Counted from the first letter of the stretch, positions 8,748 to 16,433 are shown. The stretch: 64,000 nucleotides of DNA from Sandaracinobacteroides hominis (GCF_016464365.1 NZ_JADCUC010000009.1:1-64000); one strand, 5' to 3'. Numbers and translations: made by a program. Notes: a model not told the origin generated them from the sequence alone.

Positions 8748-9368
8748 ATGGGCTTTTGGGATCGTCATGTCTTGCCCCGCCTGATCACCTGCGCCTGCGG
8801 GCAGGGGCAGGTGATGAAACGGCGTGCGCTGGTGGTACCGGGGGCGCGCGGACGCGTGCTGGAATATGGCTGCGGCGGTGGGCTCAATCTGGAATTCTAC
8901 GACCCGGTAGTCGTCCGCAGCCTGACGGGTATCGATCCGCATGCCGAGCTGCTGGAGCGGACGGATGCGGCCTCGGCCGAGGCGCCGATCCCGATCGAGA
9001 CGCATCGGGGGTTCGCGGAGGATCTGCCCTTTGCCGACGCGAGCTTTGACACGGTCGTCACGACGTTCACCTTGTGCTCGGTGCAGGATCCCGCCGCCGC
9101 GCTGGCGGAAGCGCGCCGCGTGCTGGCGCCGGGCGGGCGGCTGCTGTTTCTGGAACATGGGCTGAGCCCGGATGCCGAGGTACGGCGGACACAGGCGCGC
9201 ATCGAGCCCCTGTGGAAGCGCCTCGCCGGCAATTGCCACCTGACGCGGCCGGTCACCTCAGGGGTGGAGGCGGCGGGTTTTCGCCTGGTGTCGCGGGGCG
9301 CGGGCTATACGCCGAAATCGCCTCGCTTTGCCGGATGGATGGAGTGGGGGACAGCGGAACCGATCTGA
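8748..9368 (+). CDS. Class I SAM-dependent methyltransferase
   Basis: A 206-residue Rossmann-fold methyltransferase of the Methyltransf_11 type. SAM-binding motif I is VLEYGCGGGLNLEFY and the post-I acidic region is LTGIDPHAELLERTD. Later motifs are FADASFDTVVTTFTLCSVQDP and LAPGGRLLFLEHG. The start MGFWDRHVLPRLITCACG is typical of the family; an in-frame GTG at 8718 lies inside the hairpin and was not chosen. The cysteine pair CAC near the start is common in this group. The methyl acceptor is unknown. It is the last chromosomal gene before the integrated element. Confidence 0.8.
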   Translation: MGFWDRHVLPRLITCACGQGQVMKRRALVVPGARGRVLEYGCGGGLNLEFYDPVVVRSLTGIDPHAELLERTDAASAEAPIPIETHRGFAEDLPFADASFDTVVTTFTLCSVQDPAAALAEARRVLAPGGRLLFLEHGLSPDAEVRRTQARIEPLWKRLAGNCHLTRPVTSGVEAAGFRLVSRGAGYTPKSPRFAGWMEWGTAEPI

Positions 9369-9450
9369 GCGCCGGTTCGAACCGAAAGGGTTCGTGATAC
9401 CGACCAGGTGCCGCGCGCCCGCGGAGGGCCATGCCGGTGCGCGGAAGGGT

Positions 9451-9466
9451 TGGTGGGCTCGCCGGG
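9451..9466. other. attL of the integrated element
   Basis: TGGTGGGCTCGCCGGG is identical to 19431-19446, which is the complement of the last 16 bases of tRNA-Lys including CCA. It lies outside any tRNA here. The two copies bracket a block holding all the phage-type genes with the integrase at the tRNA end, as expected for tRNA-targeted integration. Confidence 0.8.
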
Positions 9467-9589
9467 GCTGTCCCGGTGTTGCGAGATCAAGAGCATAGCT
9501 TGGCGCACGGCCTTTCCGGGTAACGTGGTTGCCCTTGGGAGCCAAGAACGTCTGGCGAACCTGTCGGCCTCCGGGCTGGAGGTGCGGAC

Positions 9590-10381
9590 ATGAGCATGAT
9601 TGCGGTAGCTTGGGCGTCCGAAGCTCAACCCGGTTCTGCCTCTATGAAGCTGGTGTTGTGGGCGCTCGCCGACAACCATCGCAAAGAAAGCGGGCTAGCG
9701 TTTCCATCACTCGCTACCCTGGTCGATTTCACGGGATTGAATCGCAAGACGGTCATCGCTTGTCTCGATCGGCTTGAGGCAGATGGGTGGATTGCAGATT
9801 CCGGAATCCGCAAGGGTGCCACTGGGCAGGTGAAGGCCTATCGCTTGTTTGGAGGCGGGCCAGCAAAAACCGAAGAGTCCCAAAAGCGGAACGGTTCCGA
9901 AAAGTCGCGGAAAGAGTCCCAAAAACGGGACACGGAACCTTTCTCTGAACCTACTACCCCCCTTACCCCCAAAGCGCCGCAGCTGCCTCGGCGGCGGAAG
10001 CGGCGAGCGGAAGTGGCAGCGCAAGAACCTGAACCGATCGACCCAACGGCGCCGGGTGAGAGCGATGAGGCGGATGAACTGAGGCGGCGGTGGTGTGAGG
10101 CGATGGGGCAGCGGGCTTATGCCGCGCTGTTCCGGAACCCCGTGTGGCGAACATCCGTCACGTTCACCGGCAGCGAAGTGTTGATCCAGACGGCCAATGT
10201 TGAACTGTTCCGCAGCCTGCTGAACCGGAAGTTGGAGCTTATCCCGGCCGTTCGGGCTGTCTGTCCTGGCGCGGAACTGAGAGTACCTCCGCCGCAGGCA
10301 GTGCCAGCGGCAAGCGCTGCAAATGCTATCCGGGGGGAACGAGAGGCACGGGCAATGGGCAACGCCGGAGGGCGGCGCTAG
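9590..10381 (+). CDS. Helix-turn-helix protein, candidate element replication initiator or regulator
   Basis: A 263-residue protein. Residues 15-70 form a winged-helix-like domain (LVLWALADNHRKESG, then FPSLATLVDFTGLNRKTVIA) of the kind found in phage replication O-like and plasmid replication proteins. The middle is a charged, repetitive linker rich in Lys/Ser/Glu/Arg. The C-terminal segment from about residue 160 (LRRRWCEAMGQRAYAALFRNP to AVCPGAELRV) has a Trp/aromatic pattern weakly reminiscent of a DnaA N-terminal-like domain. GGAGG at 9578-9582 gives a good ribosome site. It is the first gene inside attL, and its stop overlaps the next start. The function is inferred from fold and position only. 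Confidence 0.6.
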   Translation: MSMIAVAWASEAQPGSASMKLVLWALADNHRKESGLAFPSLATLVDFTGLNRKTVIACLDRLEADGWIADSGIRKGATGQVKAYRLFGGGPAKTEESQKRNGSEKSRKESQKRDTEPFSEPTTPLTPKAPQLPRRRKRRAEVAAQEPEPIDPTAPGESDEADELRRRWCEAMGQRAYAALFRNPVWRTSVTFTGSEVLIQTANVELFRSLLNRKLELIPAVRAVCPGAELRVPPPQAVPAASAANAIRGEREARAMGNAGGRR

Positions 10382-11208
10382 TGGCCGATGCGATTTATAG
10401 CACGGCTCGCTGGCGTCGGCTTCGTCGGGCGAAGTTGGTAGAGTTCCCGCTCTGTCAGGATTGCGAGGCCGCCGGCCGCCTGAAGCCTGCCGAAGCGGTG
10501 GACCATGTGATTCCCGTCCGGCTCGGCGGCGAAGCCTTCCCTGCGCTTTCTGGCCTTCGCAGCCTGTGTAATCGCTGCCACTCACGGAAGACGGCGCGCG
10601 GGCCGGAGGCTGGCGCCGTCTGGACAGATAAACCGATAAAGGGCTGCGATGCGAGTGGGCGGCCCACGGATCCAGAGCATCCCTGGAACGGGGGCGGGCA
10701 ACAGACCTTTGAGGCCCTGTTGAAGCCGCCCGGGCTGCGGCGCTCGGCTGTTCCTGTGGTGCTGGTATGTGGGCCATCCGGCGCGGGCAAGAGCACGTGG
10801 GCACGCAAGCACGCGGGGCCGGCAGACCTCATCCTCGACCTCGATGATATCAAGCAGCAGGTCAGCGGGCTGCCTCGCTATGCAACCAGCAGGGAGGTGT
10901 TGGCCAAAGCGCTAAAGGCTCGCAACGCAATCCTGTCCGGCCTGTGGAGGGAGCAGCGATATGATCACGTGTTCTTCATTGTTGGCGCGCCCACGTCGGC
11001 TGAGCGCACTTGGTGGATAGGGCAGCTGGGCGGTCGCGTGGAACTGATCGCCACGCCCTTGGATGAGTGCCTGCGACGGATAACAGCCGACCCAGAACGG
11101 ACGACTGAGGTGGCTCGAATGATCCGGGCTGCGCAGAGGTGGTGGCTGAAGCACGCCGAAGATACGGCGCCGCACGGGCAAAAATCACATCACAATGTGA
11201 GAATGTAG
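10381..11208 (+). CDS. HNH endonuclease fused to a P-loop kinase-like domain
   Basis: A 275-residue protein starting at a GTG that overlaps the previous TAG by one base. Residues 1-75 form an HNH nuclease domain with zinc cysteines C25, C28, C63 and C66 and the catalytic segment VDHVIPVRLGG. A linker leads to a P-loop NTPase domain with Walker A GPSGAGKS at residues 131-138 and an LILDLDDIK strand, resembling AAA_33/polynucleotide-kinase or zeta-type kinases. HNH genes beside terminase genes are known to support packaging in HK97-like phages. The fused kinase domain is unusual. The location directly before the large terminase gene supports a packaging or DNA-end role, but this is inferred. 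Confidence 0.75.
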   Translation: MADAIYSTARWRRLRRAKLVEFPLCQDCEAAGRLKPAEAVDHVIPVRLGGEAFPALSGLRSLCNRCHSRKTARGPEAGAVWTDKPIKGCDASGRPTDPEHPWNGGGQQTFEALLKPPGLRRSAVPVVLVCGPSGAGKSTWARKHAGPADLILDLDDIKQQVSGLPRYATSREVLAKALKARNAILSGLWREQRYDHVFFIVGAPTSAERTWWIGQLGGRVELIATPLDECLRRITADPERTTEVARMIRAAQRWWLKHAEDTAPHGQKSHHNVRM

Positions 11209-11314
11209 GCCAATTCATGAAAAAATCGCTCATAGCTGAGGCTGGAACACAGCCGCCCCAAAGAAATCTTGAGTTATTTAAGCGAGATAGCTCATCACAT
11301 CACATTGTGATGTG
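11186..11314. promoter_or_regulatory. Two copies of a CACATCACA-N-TGTGA operator-like palindrome
   Basis: The first copy (11186-11205) reads CACATCACA-A-TGTGAGAATG and overlaps the end of the HNH gene. The second (11296-11314) is a perfect dyad CACATCACA-T-TGTGATGTG just before the terminase gene. The 110-bp spacing and sequence identity suggest a regulator binding cooperatively around the terminase promoter. Confidence 0.5.
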
Positions 11315-11328
11315 CGCTGGAGGCGGGC

Positions 11329-12942
11329 ATGGCTAAGCGCGGTCCTGGAAGTCGGAAGCAGATCGAGGCGGCAAATCGGGAAGGGTTGCCCTCCGATCGC
11401 CCTTGGGAGGCGGAGGGCCTGACGCGTGCGGAACGTGTCATCGCCTTCATCGAATCCCTGCCTGTCACCAAGGGTTTTGGCGCCGGCGAGCCCATGACGC
11501 TGCAGCCGTTCCAGCGGGAATGGATCGAAGCGGTCTACGCGACCGGCGACAACGGCCGGCGCCTGGTGCGCACAGGCCTGATGTCGGTGGGCCGGGGGAA
11601 TGGCAAGACGGTGCTGCTGGCGGCGCTGTGCCTGGCGCACCTTGCCGGACCTGAAGCCGAGCCGCGCGGCGAGTGCTATTCGGCTGCGGCGACCAAGGAA
11701 CAGGCCTCGCTGATCTTCTCCGAGATCGAGGCTTGGGTTTACGCCGTGCCCTGGCTGGCCCGCCGGCTGAACGTGCAGACCTTCCACAAGCGGATTGCCG
11801 ACGACGAGACGGGATCGATCTACAAGGCGCTGGCCTCCGACGGCCCGGCCGCGCACGGCCTCGCCGCCAGCTTCATCGTCTGCGACGAGCTGGCACAGTG
11901 GAAGCGCCGCGAACTTTTCGACGTGCTGCGCACGTCTATGGGAAAGCGGAAAGAGCCGCTGCTGGTCGCGATCGGCACGCAATCTGCGGACCATGACAAC
12001 ATGATGTCCGAGCTGGTGGACTATGCCGAGCGCCTGCAGGGCGGCGACATCACCGACCCCGCCTTTCATGGCGCCGTCTATCGGATCCCCGATGAGATGG
12101 ACGTGTTCGACCCGGAGAGTTGGCCGCTGGCCAACCCTGCGCTGGGCGTGTTCCGCAGCCTGGAAGAACTGCAGATTGAAGCGGAGCGGGCGCGGCGGAT
12201 CCCGACGACGGAAGGGGCATTCCGAAACCTCTATTGCAATCAGCGGGTGGATGCCGAGCCGAAGGCGATCGATCCGCACGAATGGGACGCCTGCGGCACA
12301 GAGACGGTGGCGCCGCTCTACCTCGCCGGGAGGCCCTGCTATGTAGGCCTCGACCTCTCCCAGGCGCGCGATTTGACGGCTGCCGTGCTCTATTTCCCCG
12401 AAGATGGCGGAATCATCATCCCCTATTTCTGGTGCCCGGATGACGCGGTGCGCGAGAAAGAGGAACAGGATCGGGTGCCCTATCGGGTCTGGGCAAAGCA
12501 ATCGCTGATCGAAATCGTGCCCGGCAATTACATCGATCGGGAATATGTGGCGAAGCGCCTGGCGGCGATCGCGGCTGAGTTCGACGTAAAGGGCCTGGCC
12601 TATGACCGCTATGGCATGCGGGAGCTGCAGCTGATCCTCGACCGCAACGGCATCAACTTGCCCCTGGTGCCCTTCTCCCAGAACTTCGGCAGCATGGGAC
12701 CGGCGGTGGACGCCTTTGAAGCGGCGATGCTGACAGGCAAGCTGCAGCATGGCGGGCACCCGATCCTGCGCTGGATGGCCGGCAACGCCGTGTTTCAGAT
12801 GGACGCGAATGGCAACCGCAAGCTGGCGAAGGACCGCAGCCGAGACAAGATAGATGGCCTTGTGGCGCTGGTTATGGCGATCGGGCTGGCGGCGCGGACG
12901 GAAGTGGCGCCGGACGTGACGTGGGAGATTGAGTGGTTTTAA
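11329..12942 (+). CDS. Phage terminase, large subunit
   Basis: A 537-residue packaging motor and nuclease of the Terminase_1/HK97 type. The ATPase has a Walker A-like VGRGNGKT at residues 87-94 and Walker B IVCDELAQW near 184. The nuclease domain starts with YVGLDLSQARDLTA near 338 and contains AYDRYGMRELQ, ending with a RDKIDGLVALVMA helix. The length is normal for the family. An intrinsic-type terminator follows directly. No gene resembling a small terminase subunit precedes it; the HNH/P-loop protein occupies that position. Confidence 0.93.
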   Translation: MAKRGPGSRKQIEAANREGLPSDRPWEAEGLTRAERVIAFIESLPVTKGFGAGEPMTLQPFQREWIEAVYATGDNGRRLVRTGLMSVGRGNGKTVLLAALCLAHLAGPEAEPRGECYSAAATKEQASLIFSEIEAWVYAVPWLARRLNVQTFHKRIADDETGSIYKALASDGPAAHGLAASFIVCDELAQWKRRELFDVLRTSMGKRKEPLLVAIGTQSADHDNMMSELVDYAERLQGGDITDPAFHGAVYRIPDEMDVFDPESWPLANPALGVFRSLEELQIEAERARRIPTTEGAFRNLYCNQRVDAEPKAIDPHEWDACGTETVAPLYLAGRPCYVGLDLSQARDLTAAVLYFPEDGGIIIPYFWCPDDAVREKEEQDRVPYRVWAKQSLIEIVPGNYIDREYVAKRLAAIAAEFDVKGLAYDRYGMRELQLILDRNGINLPLVPFSQNFGSMGPAVDAFEAAMLTGKLQHGGHPILRWMAGNAVFQMDANGNRKLAKDRSRDKIDGLVALVMAIGLAARTEVAPDVTWEIEWF

Positions 12943-12948
12943 ACGACA

Positions 12949-12974
12949 AAGCCCCAGCGGTTAGGCTGGGGCTT
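12949..12974 (+). terminator. Hairpin terminator after the terminase gene
   Basis: AAGCCCCAGC (12949-12958), a six-base loop, and GCTGGGGCTT (12965-12974) form a perfect 10-bp stem seven bases after the terminase stop codon. The U-tract is weak (GTCAAA). It separates the terminase gene from the convergent toxin gene. Confidence 0.65.
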
Positions 12975-13090
12975 GTCAAACCTCTTGCTGGCAACGCTAG
13001 AAGTTCCGCCAAGTTAACTTGGACTTAAGCCTGATGCTTGTTGCCAAGCAGCGCAGGAATGCATCTGATATACACCGAACGGGTATATTT

Positions 13091-13495
13091 TCAACCTGCT
13101 ATGCCGAGCGCGAGAGCCACCTTTCGTCGAAGTTCTTTAAGGATGTCCGCTTCCAACTCCCTCTGGATGAATTGCCGGGAGCCGGTAACGGGGTGCTTTG
13201 TATACGGCAGGTTCAACCGATGATAAGCCACCGTGGCAATATGGTCACATGCCGCCCAGCGCGGGCAATCGCCCCACGGTGGTGGCAAGCTGATGTCGAG
13301 GCGATGATGCCATTCTTCCAAAGTGGTCGGGCATGTTGCCGATAAGGGCACGACCGAGGCAAGATCATTTCGCCGCTTCAGTTTGGGGGAAATGATGATG
13401 GCCAGCCGTTGCTTTACCATCTCCGGTGGTCGAAACCCCGTGGAGTAATCGCAGACAACAATCGTTCCCGGCTTGGGATGGTAAGGCAGCGCCAT
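13091..13495 (-). CDS. PemK/MazF-family toxin (type II toxin-antitoxin)
   Basis: A 134-residue protein of the PemK/MazF fold. It begins with PKPGTIVVCDYSTGF (the PxxGDIVWVDF-like first strand) and continues with VKQRLAIIISP and NDLASVVPLSATCP. Members are usually sequence-specific mRNA endonucleases, inhibited by an antitoxin encoded just upstream. The ATG overlaps the antitoxin stop (TAATG) on the minus strand. Opposite orientation to the packaging genes suggests an independent cargo or stability module within the element. Confidence 0.82.
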   Translation of the reverse strand: MALPYHPKPGTIVVCDYSTGFRPPEMVKQRLAIIISPKLKRRNDLASVVPLSATCPTTLEEWHHRLDISLPPPWGDCPRWAACDHIATVAYHRLNLPYTKHPVTGSRQFIQRELEADILKELRRKVALALGIAG

Positions 13496-13677
13496 TAACG
13501 CAGACGTTCCCCAAGCAATCGCCGCACAGCCTCCGGTCGCGACGGCTTAGGTTCGGGCTGGGCGGCAATCCATGCGTCGAGGGCAGATAGCTGATCGGGG
13601 GGGATACGAACCGTTACCGCAGTCGCATTGACCGCCGGCCGTCCCCGCGATTTTCTGACATTAGCTATTGACGACAT
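13495..13677 (-). CDS. Ribbon-helix-helix antitoxin
   Basis: A 60-residue protein with a basic N-terminus (MSSIANVRKSRGRP) followed by a ribbon-helix-helix domain: the strand AVTVRIPPDQL and helices ALDAWIAAQ and SRPEAVRRLLGERL. The ATG at 13677 was chosen because homology is confined to this part; a longer in-frame extension upstream would overlap the divergent gene. The stop overlaps the toxin start by one base, the usual coupling of such pairs. It likely neutralises the toxin and represses its own promoter. Confidence 0.78.
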   Translation of the reverse strand: MSSIANVRKSRGRPAVNATAVTVRIPPDQLSALDAWIAAQPEPKPSRPEAVRRLLGERLR

Positions 13678-13767
13678 GGAATAGATGATGGCAGAAAAGG
13701 CGAGCCGATGGAAGGGGCCTAATCCTTCCCCCGGCTCTAACCGCAACCGTTCCCAAGGAGAACGATC

Positions 13768-14196
13768 ATGGCTGATCCAGCCGATAGCACCGCCACGCCT
13801 GTCAACAAAGCCTATGAGGCTTGGCAAAACTGCCAGATCGCGTTCGCCCGCTACACCCTGGCTGTACATGTAGAAACCGCCACCGTTCCCGAAACGATCG
13901 ACGCTGCCGACGAGACACGCGAAGCCTACGACCAAGCGCTGATAGCCTTCATGTTCTACCCCGCGACTGAGCCTTACATGCTTCGCGCCAAGCTGGATTG
14001 GTTCATCTCTGAGGCCAGCGATGAGCATTTCCGCTCTGGCGAGTTTCTAAGCACGATGGCCGCAGATGCCCGGCGCATCGAAGGCACTTATTTCGAAGTC
14101 TGCCAGAAGGCGGAGAAGGCGGAAAAGCGCGCCCAGCTCGTGAAGCGTGCGCTCGCCTGCGCAGAGGCAGAAATCGCCAAGGAGGCCGGACAATGA
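13768..14196 (+). CDS. Hypothetical protein of the integrated element (142 residues)
   Basis: I do not recognise this protein. It is acidic to neutral, mostly helical, with Tyr/Trp-rich segments (KAYEAWQNCQIAFARYTLAV; AYDQALIAFMFYP) and a C-terminal Lys/Glu/Ala-rich helix (KAEKAEKRAQLVKRALACAEAEIA) that could form a coiled coil. AAGGAG precedes the ATG. It is coupled by ATGA to the next small gene and divergent from the antitoxin. In this location a capsid-size, head-completion or small-terminase role is conceivable, but nothing in the sequence proves one. Confidence 0.6.
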   Translation: MADPADSTATPVNKAYEAWQNCQIAFARYTLAVHVETATVPETIDAADETREAYDQALIAFMFYPATEPYMLRAKLDWFISEASDEHFRSGEFLSTMAADARRIEGTYFEVCQKAEKAEKRAQLVKRALACAEAEIAKEAGQ

Positions 14197-14408
14197 GCGA
14201 CCATGTCGCCTGTGCGCTCATGATCGGGCTTGAAGCCGATCTGCAGGGCAAGCTCGAAGTCGAGCCTCCTGGCGAAAGACGGGACCGGTGGTTGACGCGG
14301 CTAGATAATGTCAGGCGGCGGCTTGCTGAACTTCGACCGATGTATTTCGCCGGGACTGGCTTGGGGACTACTCCCAATGAACGTCCGCTGGGCACAACCA
14401 TTCACTGA
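14193..14408 (+). CDS. Small hypothetical protein (71 residues)
   Basis: Starts with ATGA overlapping the previous stop. The sequence is MSDHVACALMIGLEADLQGK followed by a basic helix (RRDRWLTRLDNVRRRLAELR) and a flexible tail. No family is recognised. The tight overlap supports real translation with the preceding gene. Confidence 0.5.
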   Translation: MSDHVACALMIGLEADLQGKLEVEPPGERRDRWLTRLDNVRRRLAELRPMYFAGTGLGTTPNERPLGTTIH

Positions 14409-14482
14409 ACAGCTTGCCATCGAGGCCGGCCGCGCCTGATCCAGTGCCCCCGCGTGCGACGGGGGTGGCCTCGGCTGCCATA

Positions 14483-14525
14483 AGCGTGGCACTTGACACG
14501 GTCAAAAGCGTGGCTCATATCACGC
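14483..14525. promoter_or_regulatory. Tandem dyad operator upstream of the MerR-like gene
   Basis: AGCGTGGCACTTGACACG (14483-14500) and AGCGTGGCTCATATCACG (14507-14524) are direct repeats 24 bp apart. Each contains the dyad CGTG-N8-CACG, and the second extends to GCGTG-N8-CACGC. They lie 20-60 bases before the regulator start, a typical autoregulatory position. Confidence 0.55.
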
Positions 14526-14543
14526 TCTTAAATTGGAGCTGTC

Positions 14544-15107
14544 ATGCGCTATTCCGTCGAAACCATCTCCCGCGACTTCACCCCGGCCGAGGCCGCCACC
14601 GTCACCGGCGTTTCCACGACCCTCCAGCGCGATTGGAGGCGGCGCGGTGTCATCGAGTCCAAGGCAGATGGCACCTGGACGCGTTGGCGCCTGGAAGACA
14701 TCATCCGGCTGGCGGTGATGAAGCTGTTGTCTGATGCCGGTGTGGACGTGTCGTCCACGAAGATCATTGCCCACATGGCCATTCTGCCCACGCTGGTCGC
14801 CATGGAGGAGATAGACGGCGCAGTCGTCTTTGAAGGTGACGAAATCCCCGATCTCTCGCGGGAGCGCATTCGCGCCGCCGCCGCCAACGACGCAGGCCCT
14901 GCCGCCTACGGCCGGTTCCTTGTTTGCGGCGGCAGCAATGAGCTCGACGTGACCCGCGTGCCCAACCTCGCCGCCATGGACGATCTGGCGGACGAGGAAC
15001 CAAGGGCAATTTCTTTCGTCATCGACTGCTGGTTTCTCGCCAGCCTGATCGTGGATCGGGCTGGCGGCCCCGTCATCCGCCGCAAAGTTGAAATAACAGC
15101 GGAATGA
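14544..15107 (+). CDS. MerR-like HTH regulator of the element
   Basis: A 187-residue protein. Residues 12-60 form a MerR-type winged helix: FTPAEAATVTGVSTTLQRDW, then RRRGVIES and TRWRLEDIIRLAVMKLL. The rest (residues 75-187) contains no known ligand domain and has Asp/Glu-rich stretches. MerR-like/AlpA-like activators control excision and late genes in many integrated elements. The tandem dyad directly upstream and the capsid gene 100 bases downstream suggest it controls its own transcription and perhaps the capsid operon. This is inferred. Confidence 0.65.
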   Translation: MRYSVETISRDFTPAEAATVTGVSTTLQRDWRRRGVIESKADGTWTRWRLEDIIRLAVMKLLSDAGVDVSSTKIIAHMAILPTLVAMEEIDGAVVFEGDEIPDLSRERIRAAAANDAGPAAYGRFLVCGGSNELDVTRVPNLAAMDDLADEEPRAISFVIDCWFLASLIVDRAGGPVIRRKVEITAE

Positions 15108-15166
15108 ACGCGCCTTCACACCGCAACCTTCCCCGCCATCGTCGCGAGACAGACGGCAATCACCGT

Positions 15167-15188
15167 GCCGGGGGCTTCGGCTCCCGGC
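15167..15188 (+). promoter_or_regulatory. UUCG-capped hairpin before the capsid gene
   Basis: GCCGGGGGC (15167-15175), loop TTCG, and GCTCCCGGC (15180-15188) make a 9-bp stem with one G-U pair and a stable cUUCGg tetraloop, 18 bases before the capsid start codon. No U-run follows, so it looks more like an mRNA-stabilising or processing structure than a terminator. Confidence 0.5.
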
Positions 15189-15206
15189 CAGCATGAAAGA
15201 CCGAGC

Positions 15207-16433
15207 ATGAAAACCTCTGACCTGATCGAGCAGCGCGGCGCCCTGGTGGCACGGATGCGGGCCGCACATGACGCCGACAAGGCGGAAGACTTCACCGCTG
15301 CCGAAGCCGAGCTTCGCGGCCTGGATTCCAAGATCGAGCGCGCCAAGGCACTGGACGCGGCCGACATGCAGGCGCCCAAGCGCGACGAGCGCATGGCGGC
15401 CGAGCTGGGCAACTACAGCCTAACCCGTGCGCTGGCATGGGGTGCCGGCCTGCGCGGCGTCGATGCCGGGCGCGAGCGCGAAGTGGACGCGGAGCTGCGC
15501 AGCACGACTGGCCGCCAGTTCAAGGGCATTGCGGTTCCGACCGAGCTTTTCGAGAAGCGGGTGCTGACCACGGCGCTGCCTGCAGGCGGACCGGGTTCCA
15601 ACCTGGTGCCGACCGAATTCCTTGCGAACGAGTATATTTCCGCGCTGACGGCCTCCACCGTCATCGCCAGCCTCGGTGCCCGCACCCTTTCCGGCCTCGT
15701 TGGCAATGTCGAAATCCCCATGGAAAAGGCGGCAGTGCCGCCGGGCTGGGTGAGCGATAATGGAGCGCTGACGTTCTCCGATCCGCAATTTGGCAAACTT
15801 GCCATTGGTCCCAAGCATGTCGGGTCTGGATCCGAGTTCTCGCGCAATATGCTGTTGCAGACGAGCCCCGGCATCGAAGGCCTCCTTCGCCAGATGATGG
15901 CGCGGGATATCGCGCTGGAGATGGACCGCGTTGCCATCCTGGGCGGCGGCACCAATGAGCCGACCGGGATCCTTGCCGCAGCGGGGACGCAATCGCAGGC
16001 CTATGCGACGAGCATCTTCCACACCACGGCGGAAATGATCGGCAAGGCCAAGGTGGCGAACGTGGGGGAAAGCCGGGCGTTCCTCTCCACCAACCGCGTT
16101 GCCACGATCGCCCGCAAGACGCTGGACGCGCAAAAGCTGCCCATCGGCACTGCGGCGCTGTTCCACGGCGAACGGGTGGAGTTCAGCAACCTTGCCCCCG
16201 ACACGCTGGGCGCCGGCAACAACGAGTCGGCCCTGATCTACGGCGATTTCTCGGAGCTGCTGATCGGCCTCTGGTCGGCTCTGGACGTGCTGGTGAACCC
16301 CTTTGCCGATGCCGCTTACAGCAAGGGCAATGTGCTTGTCCGCGCAATGGCCACGGCCGATATTGGCCTGCGCCACCCCGCCGCCTTCGTGAAGGCAACC
16401 GGGGTGCTGGCGGCTGCGGTGGGCATCGCCTGA
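15207..16433 (+). CDS. HK97-family phage major capsid protein
   Basis: A 408-residue major capsid protein of the HK97 fold. Residues 1-75 form a charged helical delta/scaffold domain (MKTSDLIEQRGALVARMRAA, then AEAELRGLDSKIERAKAL) normally removed by the prohead protease. The capsid domain includes the N-arm/E-loop region AGGPGSNLVPTEFL, VEIPMEKAAVPPGWV, the spine helix SPGIEGLLRQMMARDIALEM and the ILGGGTNEPTGIL motif. The ATG at 15207 was chosen because the delta domain begins there. The stop overlaps the protease start (TGATG). Confidence 0.93.
   Translation: MKTSDLIEQRGALVARMRAAHDADKAEDFTAAEAELRGLDSKIERAKALDAADMQAPKRDERMAAELGNYSLTRALAWGAGLRGVDAGREREVDAELRSTTGRQFKGIAVPTELFEKRVLTTALPAGGPGSNLVPTEFLANEYISALTASTVIASLGARTLSGLVGNVEIPMEKAAVPPGWVSDNGALTFSDPQFGKLAIGPKHVGSGSEFSRNMLLQTSPGIEGLLRQMMARDIALEMDRVAILGGGTNEPTGILAAAGTQSQAYATSIFHTTAEMIGKAKVANVGESRAFLSTNRVATIARKTLDAQKLPIGTAALFHGERVEFSNLAPDTLGAGNNESALIYGDFSELLIGLWSALDVLVNPFADAAYSKGNVLVRAMATADIGLRHPAAFVKATGVLAAAVGIA

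Noticed and set aside
13768-14196. Assignment of the 142-residue protein as the small terminase subunit
   Set aside because: No HTH or other TerS feature is visible and it lies behind, not before, the large subunit; left as hypothetical.
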